Assembly: GCA_045122835.1 (NCBI GenBank)
Contig: JBGVIB010000074.1
Coordinates: forward strand, 1 to 12,171
Origin: JBGVMW01 sp045122835
Lineage (GTDB): Bacteria; Bacillota; Clostridia; Lachnospirales; Lachnospiraceae
DNA: 12,171 nt
Direction of reading: 5' to 3'
Shown: piece after piece, positions 6,940-12,171 of the stretch
Layout of the letters: every line of letters starts with the position of its first letter
Position numbering within the stretch: position 1 is the first letter of the stretch
Position numbers and translations under genes: made by a program
The notes under the pieces: generated by a model
Database searches by the model: none
What the model was told of the DNA's origin: nothing
The model's input: only the letters and a program-made list of their open reading frames with translations

Positions 6940-8250
6940 ATGGCTATAGTTAATGCATTATATCAAAATGTGTATAATTATTATACAACCTCATATCTAA
7001 AAAAGGGGCAGTCAAGATTTGATGCACATAAGGCTTCCGAATTGCGTAATGTATATCATACTATGGTAAAAATTAATCGCGAGACGCCTGTGTATAAGAT
7101 TGATTATACAAGTGACAGCCGAAGAATTGCGGTGGATTTGAAAGAAAGTGCCAGAGGATTAAAAAATCTTATCTCTCAATTGACAAATGGTAACACCGAG
7201 CGGTTGTTTGACAGGAAGATGGCTGTTTCGGAGGACGAAGGTGTTGTTACAGCAAAGTATATTGGAGAAGAAGGGGGAGACGAAGTCGGCGGGTTCTCAC
7301 TGGAAGTAAAGAGCCTTGCCACTAATCAGGTGAATACAGGTTCATTTGTGCCTTCGGAACAGTTAGGGATTTCACCGGGAACGTATTCTTTTGATGTTCA
7401 CATGAATGGGATGGATTATGAATTTCAAGTAGGTGTTGCAGTAGAAGATACGAATGGGAAGCTTCAGGAAAAGATTGCCAATATGATAAATAAAACAGGG
7501 ATTGGCATTACGGCTCATGTGGAATATAGTCAGGGGGATACGGTAATGAGCGCCCTTTGCATTGAATCTCAGTCCACCGGACAGCCGGAAGATGGTAAGG
7601 GTTATTTTGACATATCAGATGAACGTTCAAGCAGGCAAAAGGGACTGGTTTCGTATTTGGGAATTGGCGAGATTGGGGAATACCCTAAAGATGGAGTGAT
7701 TCTGGTGGATGGAAAGGAATACCTGACACCAGCCAATACCTTTACCAAAGGACAATCTTTTGAGGTTACGCTGAATGGTGTCTCTAAGCCGGGAGAAGCC
7801 GTTCGGATTGGCTTTGTTACGGATATGGAGGCTGTAAGCCATCATGTTACAACTTTTGTGGATGAATACAATAATTTTTTAGATAAGGTTCGTGGGTTTG
7901 GTGAAGAACAGTCTGCAAGTAGGAAGCTGGTAAGAGATTATACGGTTGTAGTGCGTAATTACAGAAATGATTTAGAATCTTTGGGGCTTATGGTGAATGC
8001 AGATGGCAGTCTCAGTGTAGATCAGGCATTGCTGTGTCAGGCAACGGATGATAAGGAGACTTATAAGGAGAGCTTAGAGCAGTTAACAGGATTTAAAAAT
8101 GCACTGGTGAGAGTAACCAATCGTGCAATTATTGATCCGGTTGAGTATCTTGATAAGGTAATTGTTGCATATAAGAATACAAAAAATAATTATATAAGTC
8201 CATACAGCAGTTCTGTGTATAGTGGGATGCTTTTTAATAGTTATTGCTGA
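6940..8250 (+). CDS. Divergent FliD-like (flagellar capping) protein
   Basis: A 436-residue protein resembling the filament cap/hook-associated protein 2 (FliD), which sits at the flagellar tip and promotes flagellin assembly. Family-like parts: FSLEVKSLATNQVNTGSF at 119-136; VILVDGKEY and a beta-rich stretch at 253-280; FVDEYNNFLDKV at 306-317; and LGLMVNADGSLSVDQALL at 348-365. The usual FliD N-terminal opening was not seen; instead the protein starts with a Tyr/Asn-rich segment. It is short compared with many FliD proteins and ends in an odd Ser/Tyr-rich tail, SPYSSSVYSGMLFNSYC. No signal peptide is present, as expected for a flagellar type III substrate. ATG 6940 follows the purine-rich AAGGAGGAGAGG (6919-6930) by 9 nt; a GTG at 6910 lies upstream of that site and is unlikely. 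No other flagellar gene is in the window, and both sides are bounded by terminators. It may be a paralogue with a different surface role. Confidence 0.65.
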   Translation: MAIVNALYQNVYNYYTTSYLKKGQSRFDAHKASELRNVYHTMVKINRETPVYKIDYTSDSRRIAVDLKESARGLKNLISQLTNGNTERLFDRKMAVSEDEGVVTAKYIGEEGGDEVGGFSLEVKSLATNQVNTGSFVPSEQLGISPGTYSFDVHMNGMDYEFQVGVAVEDTNGKLQEKIANMINKTGIGITAHVEYSQGDTVMSALCIESQSTGQPEDGKGYFDISDERSSRQKGLVSYLGIGEIGEYPKDGVILVDGKEYLTPANTFTKGQSFEVTLNGVSKPGEAVRIGFVTDMEAVSHHVTTFVDEYNNFLDKVRGFGEEQSASRKLVRDYTVVVRNYRNDLESLGLMVNADGSLSVDQALLCQATDDKETYKESLEQLTGFKNALVRVTNRAIIDPVEYLDKVIVAYKNTKNNYISPYSSSVYSGMLFNSYC

Positions 8251-8266
8251 TCATCTATAAAAACAG

Positions 8267-8295
8267 TTGACAGACCGGCTTCCATGTGGTAAAGT
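8267..8295 (+). promoter_or_regulatory. Candidate promoter of rpmG-secE-nusG-rplK-rplA, inside a terminator
   Basis: TTGACA (8267-8272) and TAAAGT (8290-8295) are 17 bp apart, with TGG directly before the -10 box (extended -10). The predicted start near 8302 falls after the rising arm of the terminator hairpin, so the new transcript could not form that hairpin. Confidence 0.5.
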
Positions 8296-8328
8296 TGAAT
8301 AGCGACATGGAAGTAGGTCTTTTTTTTA
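8272..8328 (+). terminator. Strong intrinsic terminator after FliD-like gene
   Basis: Arms 8272-8287 and 8305-8320 pair over 16 positions with one mismatch and one wobble, with a 17-nt loop, directly followed by a run of eight T residues (8320-8327). Confidence 0.85.
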
Positions 8329-8329
8329 T

Positions 8330-8343
8330 GCCTAAATTTAGGC
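8330..8343. repeat. Perfect 14-bp palindrome in the rpmG leader
   Basis: GCCTAAATTTAGGC is fully self-complementary and starts two bases after the terminator's T-run. It is in the predicted 5' leader, about 50 nt before rpmG. It may be a protein site on DNA or an accidental symmetry; as RNA it has little room for a loop. Confidence 0.5.
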
Positions 8344-8393
8344 GGTGAAAAGACTAGGATTGCAAAAAAACAATTTAAAGCGAGGTGGAAGTT

Positions 8394-8543
8394 GTGCGTA
8401 CAAAGATCACATTGGCATGTACAGAATGTAAACAGCGTAATTACAACATGACAAAGGACAAGAAGACACATCCAGACAGAATGGAAACAAAGAAATACTG
8501 CCGTTTCTGTAAGAGACATACTTTACACAAAGAAACAAAGTAG
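8394..8543 (+). CDS. rpmG: 50S ribosomal protein L33, zinc-binding form
   Basis: A 49-residue protein of the large ribosomal subunit located near the E site. The frame reads MRTKITLACTECKQRNYN and ends in RHTLHKETK. Two CxxC pairs, C9/C12 and C36/C39, form the zinc ribbon, so this is the zinc-containing form rather than the zinc-free paralogue that zinc-starved bacteria induce. The GTG start is chosen because the family N-terminus begins here and GAGGTGG (8382-8388) lies 5 nt upstream. It heads the secE-nusG operon, the usual place for rpmG in Firmicutes; secE follows after 23 bp. Confidence 0.95.
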   Translation: MRTKITLACTECKQRNYNMTKDKKTHPDRMETKKYCRFCKRHTLHKETK

Positions 8544-8566
8544 TTTTGACAAACCGGAGGTACGAT

Positions 8567-8770
8567 ATGGGAGAAGCTTCAACAAAAAAATCAGAAAAAA
8601 AATCCTGGTTTGCTGGTTTAAAAGCAGAGTTCAAGCGAATTAGCTGGGCTGACAAAGATACGGTTGTCAAGCAGACTACTGCGGTTGTCATCATTTCAGC
8701 TGTAGTAAGTTTGGTTATTGCTATATTGGATTATGCTATCCAGTATGGTATTGATTTCTTAGTTAAGTAA
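8567..8770 (+). CDS. secE: Preprotein translocase subunit SecE
   Basis: The small essential subunit that clamps SecY in the SecYEG protein-export channel of the cytoplasmic membrane. The 67-residue protein has a polar, lysine-rich N-terminus, the conserved amphipathic segment EFKRISW (21-27) and one membrane helix at about 38-60, which is the short single-helix form usual in Gram-positive bacteria. ATG 8567 is set by CGGAGG (8555-8560) 6 nt upstream; an upstream in-frame start at 8546 would precede that site. Lies between rpmG and nusG with a 16-bp gap to nusG, as part of the same transcript. Confidence 0.95.
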   Translation: MGEASTKKSEKKSWFAGLKAEFKRISWADKDTVVKQTTAVVIISAVVSLVIAILDYAIQYGIDFLVK

Positions 8771-8786
8771 GGACAAAGGTGATAAT

Positions 8787-9302
8787 ATGGCAGAGGCAAA
8801 CTGGTATGTAGTACATACCTACTCAGGGTATGAGAACAAGGTTAAGGCCAATATTGAGAAGACAATTGAAAACAGACACCTTGAAGAACAGATTTTAGAA
8901 GTTCGTGTTCCAATGCAGGAAGTTGTAGAGGTTAAGAACGGTGCCAAGAAGCAGGCTCAGAAGAAAATGTTTCCTGGTTATGTCCTGATTAACATGATTA
9001 TGAATGACGATACATGGTATGTTGTTCGTAATACAAGAGGTGTAACCGGATTTGTTGGACCAGGGTCTAAGCCGGTGCCGCTTACTGAGGAAGAAATGCG
9101 TCCATTAGGAATTATGGAAGAAAACATTGTTGTTGACTTCGAAGAGGGCGATACCGTAGCAATTACTGCCGGTGTATGGAAGGATACGGTAGGCGTAATC
9201 CAGGCCATGAATCACAGTAAGCAGATTGTCACAATTAATGTCGACTTGTTTGGTCGTGAAACTCCAATTGAGATTAGTTTCACAGATGTTAAAAAAATGT
9301 AA
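8787..9302 (+). CDS. nusG: Transcription elongation/termination factor NusG
   Basis: Binds RNA polymerase and modulates pausing, and can link it to Rho or the ribosome. The 171-residue protein has the complete NGN domain: ANWYVVHTYSGYENKVK (4-20), KKMFPGYVLI (59-68), VRNTRGVTGFVG (80-91). The C-terminal KOW domain begins at about 117 (DFEEGDTVAITAG) and ends with VDLFGRETPIEISFTDV. Length and order are normal. The second KOW loop reads WKDTVGVIQAMNHSKQ instead of the more common FxxxxGxV form, which is a mild variation. The ribosome site AAAGGTGAT is weaker than its neighbours'. secE lies 16 bp upstream; rplK follows after an 80-nt structured gap. Confidence 0.97.
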   Translation: MAEANWYVVHTYSGYENKVKANIEKTIENRHLEEQILEVRVPMQEVVEVKNGAKKQAQKKMFPGYVLINMIMNDDTWYVVRNTRGVTGFVGPGSKPVPLTEEEMRPLGIMEENIVVDFEEGDTVAITAGVWKDTVGVIQAMNHSKQIVTINVDLFGRETPIEISFTDVKKM

Positions 9303-9313
9303 CTTTAGTAAAA

Positions 9314-9361
9314 GCACTTGGCAGCAAGTGCGTGGGAGGGTAATAACCCCGCCAATACCAC
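9314..9361 (+). promoter_or_regulatory. rplK leader: hairpin plus L1-binding-like element
   Basis: A perfect 7-bp hairpin (GCACTTG 9314-9320 / CAAGTGC 9325-9331) is followed directly by GTGGGAGGG (9332-9340) and CCGCCAATACCAC (to 9361). The outer GTGG pairs with CCAC and an inner GGG with CCC, leaving an asymmetric AATA-containing loop. The same element precedes rplA. In E. coli, L1 represses the L11-L1 operon by binding a leader that imitates its 23S rRNA site; I infer the same here. Confidence 0.6.
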
Positions 9362-9382
9362 AGATTTAGGAGGTGCCGAAAA

Positions 9383-9808
9383 ATGGCAAAAAAAGTAGAC
9401 GGATATATCAAATTACAGATTCCTGCTGGAAAGGCAACACCAGCTCCACCGGTTGGTCCTGCTTTAGGTCAGAAGGGTGTTAATATTGTGCAGTTCACAA
9501 AGGAGTTCAATGCAAGAACAGCTGATCAGGGAGATTTAATCATTCCTGTAGTTATCACAGTTTATGCAGATAAGAGCTTTAGCTTCGTAACAAAGACTCC
9601 TCCTGCAGCAGTATTATTAAAGAAGGCATGTAACCTGAAATCAGGTTCAGGTGTGCCAAATAAGACAAAAGTAGCTACTATTTCCAAAGACAAAATTCGT
9701 GAAATCGCAGAGTTAAAAATGCCAGATTTAAATGCAGCTAGTATCGAAGCAGCTATGAGCATGATTGAAGGTACAGCTAAGAGTATGGGAATCACAGTAG
9801 CAGAATAA
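9383..9808 (+). CDS. rplK: 50S ribosomal protein L11
   Basis: Binds the GTPase-associated region of 23S rRNA at the stalk base, where it assists factor-dependent GTP hydrolysis and, with RelA-type enzymes, stringent signalling. It is also the target region of thiopeptide antibiotics. The 141-residue protein has the proline-rich N-terminal segment PAPPVGPALGQ (20-30) and the RNA-binding C-terminal domain with KSGSGVPNKTKVATI (86-100) and LKMPDLNA. A full AGGAGGTG site (9368-9375) sits 7 nt before the ATG. Codon use is strongly biased, as in highly expressed genes. Followed by rplA after 101 nt holding a second L1-like element. Confidence 0.98.
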   Translation: MAKKVDGYIKLQIPAGKATPAPPVGPALGQKGVNIVQFTKEFNARTADQGDLIIPVVITVYADKSFSFVTKTPPAAVLLKKACNLKSGSGVPNKTKVATISKDKIREIAELKMPDLNAASIEAAMSMIEGTAKSMGITVAE

Positions 9809-9828
9809 GAATTGTAATTTGTATGACG

Positions 9829-9896
9829 CGTGGGAGGGTAGTGTGGCCGATAACCGGTTGCACCGATGAATAGATTTGTATCCCCGTTAATACCAC
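9829..9896 (+). promoter_or_regulatory. rplA leader: L1-binding-like element with extra arm
   Basis: CGTGGGAGGGTA (9829-9840) and CCCCGTTAATACCAC (9882-9896) repeat the rplK element's two halves. The connecting part is about 33 nt longer and folds into its own arm, GTGTGGCC (9841-9848) with GGTTGCAC (9856-9863). The element ends one base before the rplA ribosome site (AGGAGG 9898-9903), so bound L1 would hide it. Confidence 0.6.
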
Positions 9897-9909
9897 TAGG
9901 AGGTTAATC

Positions 9910-10602
9910 ATGAAAAGAGGTAAGAAATACACAGAGGCTGCTAAATTAGTAGACCGTAATGTGCAGTATGAAACAGCAGATGCACTTTCTATCGTAAAGA
10001 AAGCATCTACAGCAAAATTTGACGAAACTGTTGAAGTTCATGTAAGAACAGGTTGTGACGGACGTCACGCTGAGCAGCAGATCCGTGGTGCGGTAGTATT
10101 ACCACACGGTACTGGTAAAGAAGTTCGTGTATTAGTTTTCGCTAAGGGCGAGAAGGTAGCTGAGGCAGAAGCAGCAGGTGCAGAATTCGTAGGTGGCGAA
10201 GAATTAATTCCAAAGATTCAGAACGAAGGTTGGTTTGATTTTGATGTTGTAGTTGCTACACCAGATATGATGGGTGTTGTTGGTCGTTTAGGACGTGTAT
10301 TAGGTCCTAAGGGATTGATGCCAAACCCTAAGGCTGGTACAGTTACTATGGATGTTACAAAAGCTGTTAAAGATATCAAGGCTGGTAAGATCGAGTACCG
10401 TCTTGACAAGACAAACATTATTCATTGTCCAATCGGTAAAGTTTCCTTTACTGAGGATCAGTTAGCAGACAACTTCCAGGCGCTGATGGATGCTATTATG
10501 AAAGCAAAACCAAGTTCATTAAAGGGACAGTACATCAAGAGTCTTTCTGTTTCTTCTACAATGGGACCTGGTGTAAAGATTAATACAGCTAAGCTTGTAT
10601 AA
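9910..10602 (+). CDS. rplA: 50S ribosomal protein L1
   Basis: Forms the mobile L1 stalk that helps move deacylated tRNA out of the E site, and in many bacteria represses its own operon by binding leader mRNA. The 230-residue protein is full length: domain I contains IRGAVVLPHGTGKEVRVLVF (58-77), domain II the DVVVATPDMMGVVGRLGRV stretch (112-130), and LGPKGLMPNPKAGT (131-144) is the family signature. RNA-binding residues appear intact. AGGAGG (9898-9903) is 6 nt before ATG 9910. Last gene of the nusG transcript; a new promoter begins 17 bp after its stop, and no intrinsic terminator lies directly between. Confidence 0.98.
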   Translation: MKRGKKYTEAAKLVDRNVQYETADALSIVKKASTAKFDETVEVHVRTGCDGRHAEQQIRGAVVLPHGTGKEVRVLVFAKGEKVAEAEAAGAEFVGGEELIPKIQNEGWFDFDVVVATPDMMGVVGRLGRVLGPKGLMPNPKAGTVTMDVTKAVKDIKAGKIEYRLDKTNIIHCPIGKVSFTEDQLADNFQALMDAIMKAKPSSLKGQYIKSLSVSSTMGPGVKINTAKLV

Positions 10603-10618
10603 TTTTTAAAAATAATAG

Positions 10619-10647
10619 TTGACATTAAAAAATTATTATTATATACT
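10619..10647 (+). promoter_or_regulatory. Strong sigmaA promoter of rplJ-rplL
   Basis: TTGACA (10619-10624) and TATACT (10642-10647), spacer 17 bp, in very AT-rich DNA. Transcription would start near 10654, just before the L10 leader. Confidence 0.85.
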
Positions 10648-10653
10648 ATTTAA

Positions 10654-10755
10654 GTCGTGTGTGCGACATGCCGAAGACAGCAGGTGTCTGAACAGACCTA
10701 ACATTTTGCCTGCCGAGGATGAATTCGAAATTGTGTAAACAGTTATGAACTTATT
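10654..10755 (+). promoter_or_regulatory. Ribosomal protein L10 leader (L10/L12 autoregulation)
   Basis: The leader RNA of the rplJ operon. It contains the typical word GCCGAAGACAGCAGGTG (from about 10671), a hairpin GTCTG/CAGAC with an AA loop (10685-10696), and closing CCTGCCGAGG. In Firmicutes and other bacteria the L10(L12)4 complex binds this fold and lowers expression of its own operon. Here it is directly followed by an intrinsic terminator, which suggests control by transcription attenuation. Confidence 0.8.
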
Positions 10756-10787
10756 ACCTCTCTGTCTTTTTGGCAGAGAGGTTTTTT
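10756..10787 (+). terminator. Attenuator terminator in the rplJ leader
   Basis: ACCTCTCTG (10756-10764) pairs perfectly with CAGAGAGGT (10774-10782), loop 9 nt, followed by T6. It lies 130 nt before rplJ, so transcription must read through it for L10 and L7/L12 to be made. Confidence 0.85.
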
Positions 10788-10796
10788 ATATGCGCA

Positions 10797-10841
10797 CTCG
10801 TGCAAGATGTAGTTGTCACAAGCGACTGCACTTGGTGCGAG
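10797..10841 (+). promoter_or_regulatory. Second large hairpin between attenuator and rplJ
   Basis: The arms 10797-10815 (CTCGTGCAAGATGTAGTTG) and 10823-10841 (CGACTGCACTTGGTGCGAG) pair over 19 positions with two mismatches and several G-U pairs; the loop is 7 nt. No T-run follows, so it is not a terminator. It is present only in read-through RNA. Its function is unknown; mRNA processing or stability is possible. Bases 10842-10901 hold nothing I recognise. Confidence 0.55.
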
Positions 10842-10917
10842 GATTCTTAATTAGATGTGATGCGTATGAATAAACTCCGGATTCGGCTAAAATATAAGAT
10901 TAGGAGGTGTACGATTC

Positions 10918-11412
10918 ATGGCAAAGGTTGAAATTAAGAAACCAATCGTTGATGAAATTGCAGGTTATGTAAAAGATGCTCAGTCTGTAGTAATCGTTAA
11001 CTACTGTGGACTTACAGTTGAGCAGGATACAAGACTTCGTAAGGAAATGAGAGAAGCTGGTATCATCTACAAAGTATACAAGAATACAATGATGAATTTT
11101 GCTTTCCAGGGAACTGATTGCGAAAGCTTATGTCCTTACTTAGACGGACCAAACGCTATTGCTATTTCTACTACTGATGCAACTGCTCCAGCAAGAATTT
11201 TAAACAAGTTCGCTAAGGAAGCTAAGGCATTAGAGTTAAAAGCAGGTGTTGTAGAAGGCAACTTCTATGACAAAGATGGAATTACTGCTCTTGCAAATAT
11301 CCCATCAAGAGAAGAATTACTTGCAAAATTACTTGGAAGTATGCAGTCACCTGTATCCAACTTTGCACGTGTTATTAACCAGATTGCAGAGTCTAAGGGT
11401 GCAGAGGCTTAA
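10918..11412 (+). CDS. rplJ: 50S ribosomal protein L10
   Basis: Anchors the L7/L12 dimers to the ribosome and, bound to them, represses its own operon through the leader. The 164-residue protein has the RNA-binding N-terminal domain with VIVNYCGLTVEQDTRLR (25-41) and YKVYKNTMMNFAF (51-63). IPSREELLAKLLGSMQSPV (128-146) leads into the C-terminal helix that carries L7/L12 dimers. AGGAGGTG (10902-10909) precedes the ATG by 8 nt. First gene of the rplJ-rplL unit; rplL follows after 132 nt with two hairpins. Confidence 0.98.
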   Translation: MAKVEIKKPIVDEIAGYVKDAQSVVIVNYCGLTVEQDTRLRKEMREAGIIYKVYKNTMMNFAFQGTDCESLCPYLDGPNAIAISTTDATAPARILNKFAKEAKALELKAGVVEGNFYDKDGITALANIPSREELLAKLLGSMQSPVSNFARVINQIAESKGAEA

Positions 11413-11423
11413 AATTGTGAAGA

Positions 11424-11462
11424 GTAATTCTAAGGCTTTATAGTATAAAGTTTAAGAATTAC
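11424..11462 (+). other. Intercistronic hairpin between rplJ and rplL
   Basis: GTAATTCT (11424-11431) pairs with AGAATTAC (11455-11462) and CTTTAT with ATAAAG inside, giving an 18-bp stem with one mismatch and a 3-nt loop. No T-run follows. A smaller hairpin, GATGAAT (11476-11482) with ATTCATC (11490-11496), comes next. These may protect or define the 5' end of a processed rplL message, helping make the roughly four-fold excess of L7/L12 over L10. Confidence 0.6.
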
Positions 11463-11544
11463 CGAGTTTCATATGGATGAATGACAGGTATTCATCAATA
11501 AAATTTAAATGAATAATTACGAATTATAATGGAGGTAATATAAA

Positions 11545-11922
11545 ATGGCAAAGTTAACAACAGCAGAATTTATTGAAGCTATCAAAGAGCTTACAGTTTT
11601 AGAATTAAATGATTTAGTAAAAGCATGTGAAGAAGAATTCGGTGTATCTGCAGCAGCAGGTGTTGTAGTAGCAGCAGCAGGTGGCGCAGCAGGCGGTGCA
11701 GCTGAAGAAAAGACTGATTTCGATGTTGAATTAACAGATGTTGGTCCTAACAAAGTTAAGGTTATCAAGGTTGTTCGTGAAGTTACTGGCTTAGGCTTAA
11801 AGGAAGCTAAGGAAGTAGTTGACGGCGCTCCTAAGGTACTTAAGGAAGGTGCTGAAAAGGCAGAAGCTGAAGATATCAAGGCTAAATTAGAAGCTGAAGG
11901 TGCTAAGGTTACATTAAAGTAA
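11545..11922 (+). CDS. rplL: 50S ribosomal protein L7/L12
   Basis: The multicopy acidic stalk protein that recruits translation factors and stimulates their GTPase activity. The 125-residue protein has a dimerising N-terminal domain (1-33), an Ala/Gly/Val hinge (about 36-54, repeated AAAGG runs), and the factor-binding C-terminal domain from about 57, with VIKVVREVTGLGLKEAKEVV (73-92). Length and domain order are normal. GGAGG (11531-11535) lies 9 nt before the ATG. A TATAAT at 11525-11530 abuts the ribosome site and has no -35 partner, so rplL probably depends on the rplJ promoter. A terminator follows 18 nt after the stop. Confidence 0.98.
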   Translation: MAKLTTAEFIEAIKELTVLELNDLVKACEEEFGVSAAAGVVVAAAGGAAGGAAEEKTDFDVELTDVGPNKVKVIKVVREVTGLGLKEAKEVVDGAPKVLKEGAEKAEAEDIKAKLEAEGAKVTLK

Positions 11923-11940
11923 TTTGATGCCCGTTTTTTG

Positions 11941-11970
11941 AGAGAGTTGCGTAAGCAGCTCTCTTTTTTT
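11941..11970 (+). terminator. Intrinsic terminator of rplJ-rplL
   Basis: AGAGAGTTGC (11941-11950) pairs with GCAGCTCTCT (11955-11964), one wobble, GTAA loop, directly followed by T6 (11965-11970). Confidence 0.85.
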
Positions 11971-11996
11971 GAGAAATTTTGGTTTGTGTGTATAAT
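11969..11996 (+). promoter_or_regulatory. Promoter downstream of rplL, probably for rpoB
   Basis: TTGAGA (11969-11974), which overlaps the end of the terminator's T-run, and a perfect TATAAT (11991-11996) with a 16-bp spacer. Transcription would start near 12003. No gene follows in the window; rpoB is the usual next gene in this cluster. Confidence 0.6.
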
Positions 11997-12002
11997 CATA
12001 GT

Positions 12003-12171
12003 CGCTGACCGTCCGGCAGAGAACTGCGGCACAGGTTCTTAACCGAGACAGGGCTCCAAGATGTAAGTGGTTCTAAAGAGCGGTGATTTGTGCGAAAGCC
12101 CAAAAAGGATGCGTTTACAGCAACTTTTTGGGCTTCGTTTTCCGCACAAATACCCACCCTTTAGAACCACT
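12003..12171 (+). promoter_or_regulatory. Structured leader or foldback element after rplL
   Basis: No ORF is present. A small hairpin (AGAACTG with CAGGTTCT, about 12019-12039) is followed by a long interrupted inverted repeat. AGTGGTTCTAAAG (12066-12078) pairs with 12159-12171; GGTG 12082-12085 with 12155-12158; ATTTGTGCG 12086-12094 with 12143-12151; AAGCCCAAAAAG 12096-12107 with 12124-12135. The 3' side of the inner stem is followed by CGTTTT. It could be an attenuator in an rpoB leader or an inserted miniature foldback element; the window stops exactly at the end of the outer arm. Confidence 0.7.

Noticed and set aside
9314..9331. Terminator between nusG and rplK
   Set aside because: The hairpin is followed by GTGGGAGGG, not a T-run; it fits the leader element better.
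11525..11530. TATAAT before rplL as a separate promoter
   Set aside because: It abuts the ribosome binding site and has no -35 partner.
11517..12032. 171-codon open frame on the minus strand over rplL
   Set aside because: Antisense shadow of the biased rplL codons; no ribosome site and a low-complexity product.

Overview
The window is low-GC DNA from a member of the Clostridia, most likely Lachnospiraceae. This rests on strong AGGAGG ribosome binding sites, TTGACA/TATAAT-type promoters, the gene order rpmG-secE-nusG-rplK-rplA-rplJ-rplL, a DUF3880-type glycosyltransferase and a FliD-like protein. No rRNA, tRNA, CRISPR array or intact insertion sequence is visible.

Left part (1 to about 1300): an AT-rich, accessory-looking stretch. 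It holds a terminator hairpin, a truncated remnant of an Rpn-family (PD-(D/E)XK) recombination nuclease with three tandem 11-bp repeats at its end, and an unrecognised 152-residue protein. That protein's promoter has an exact 8+8 bp palindrome lying over the -10 box. An intergenic region with a long spaced inverted repeat follows.

Middle part (1300 to 8250): four apparently separate transcription units, all on the plus strand. They encode a CgeB/DUF3880-type glycosyltransferase, the flavin-dependent thymidylate synthase ThyX behind a very good promoter, a 1073-residue SNF2/Swi2 ATPase with an N-terminal SWIM zinc finger, and a divergent FliD-like protein. Two strong hairpin terminators, after the SNF2 gene and after the FliD-like gene, isolate the last unit.

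Right part (8260 to 12171): the start of the transcription/translation supercluster. rpmG, secE, nusG, rplK and rplA appear to be one transcript, with a candidate promoter lying inside the upstream terminator hairpin. A similar sequence element (GTGGGAGGG...AATACCAC) sits directly before both rplK and rplA and looks like a binding site for L1, so L1 may control both cistrons. rplJ-rplL has its own TTGACA-N17-TATACT promoter, an L10-type leader and an attenuating terminator. rplL is followed by a terminator, another promoter and a leader that ends in a 106-nt interrupted foldback structure running to the window edge. rpoB is expected next but lies outside the window.

The best candidates for something undescribed are RNA and DNA structures rather than new protein systems: the foldback after rplL, the second large hairpin after the L10 attenuator, the duplicated L1-like element with an extra arm, and the palindromic operator in front of the orphan 152-residue protein. 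I found no convincing new multi-gene defence or biosynthetic system.
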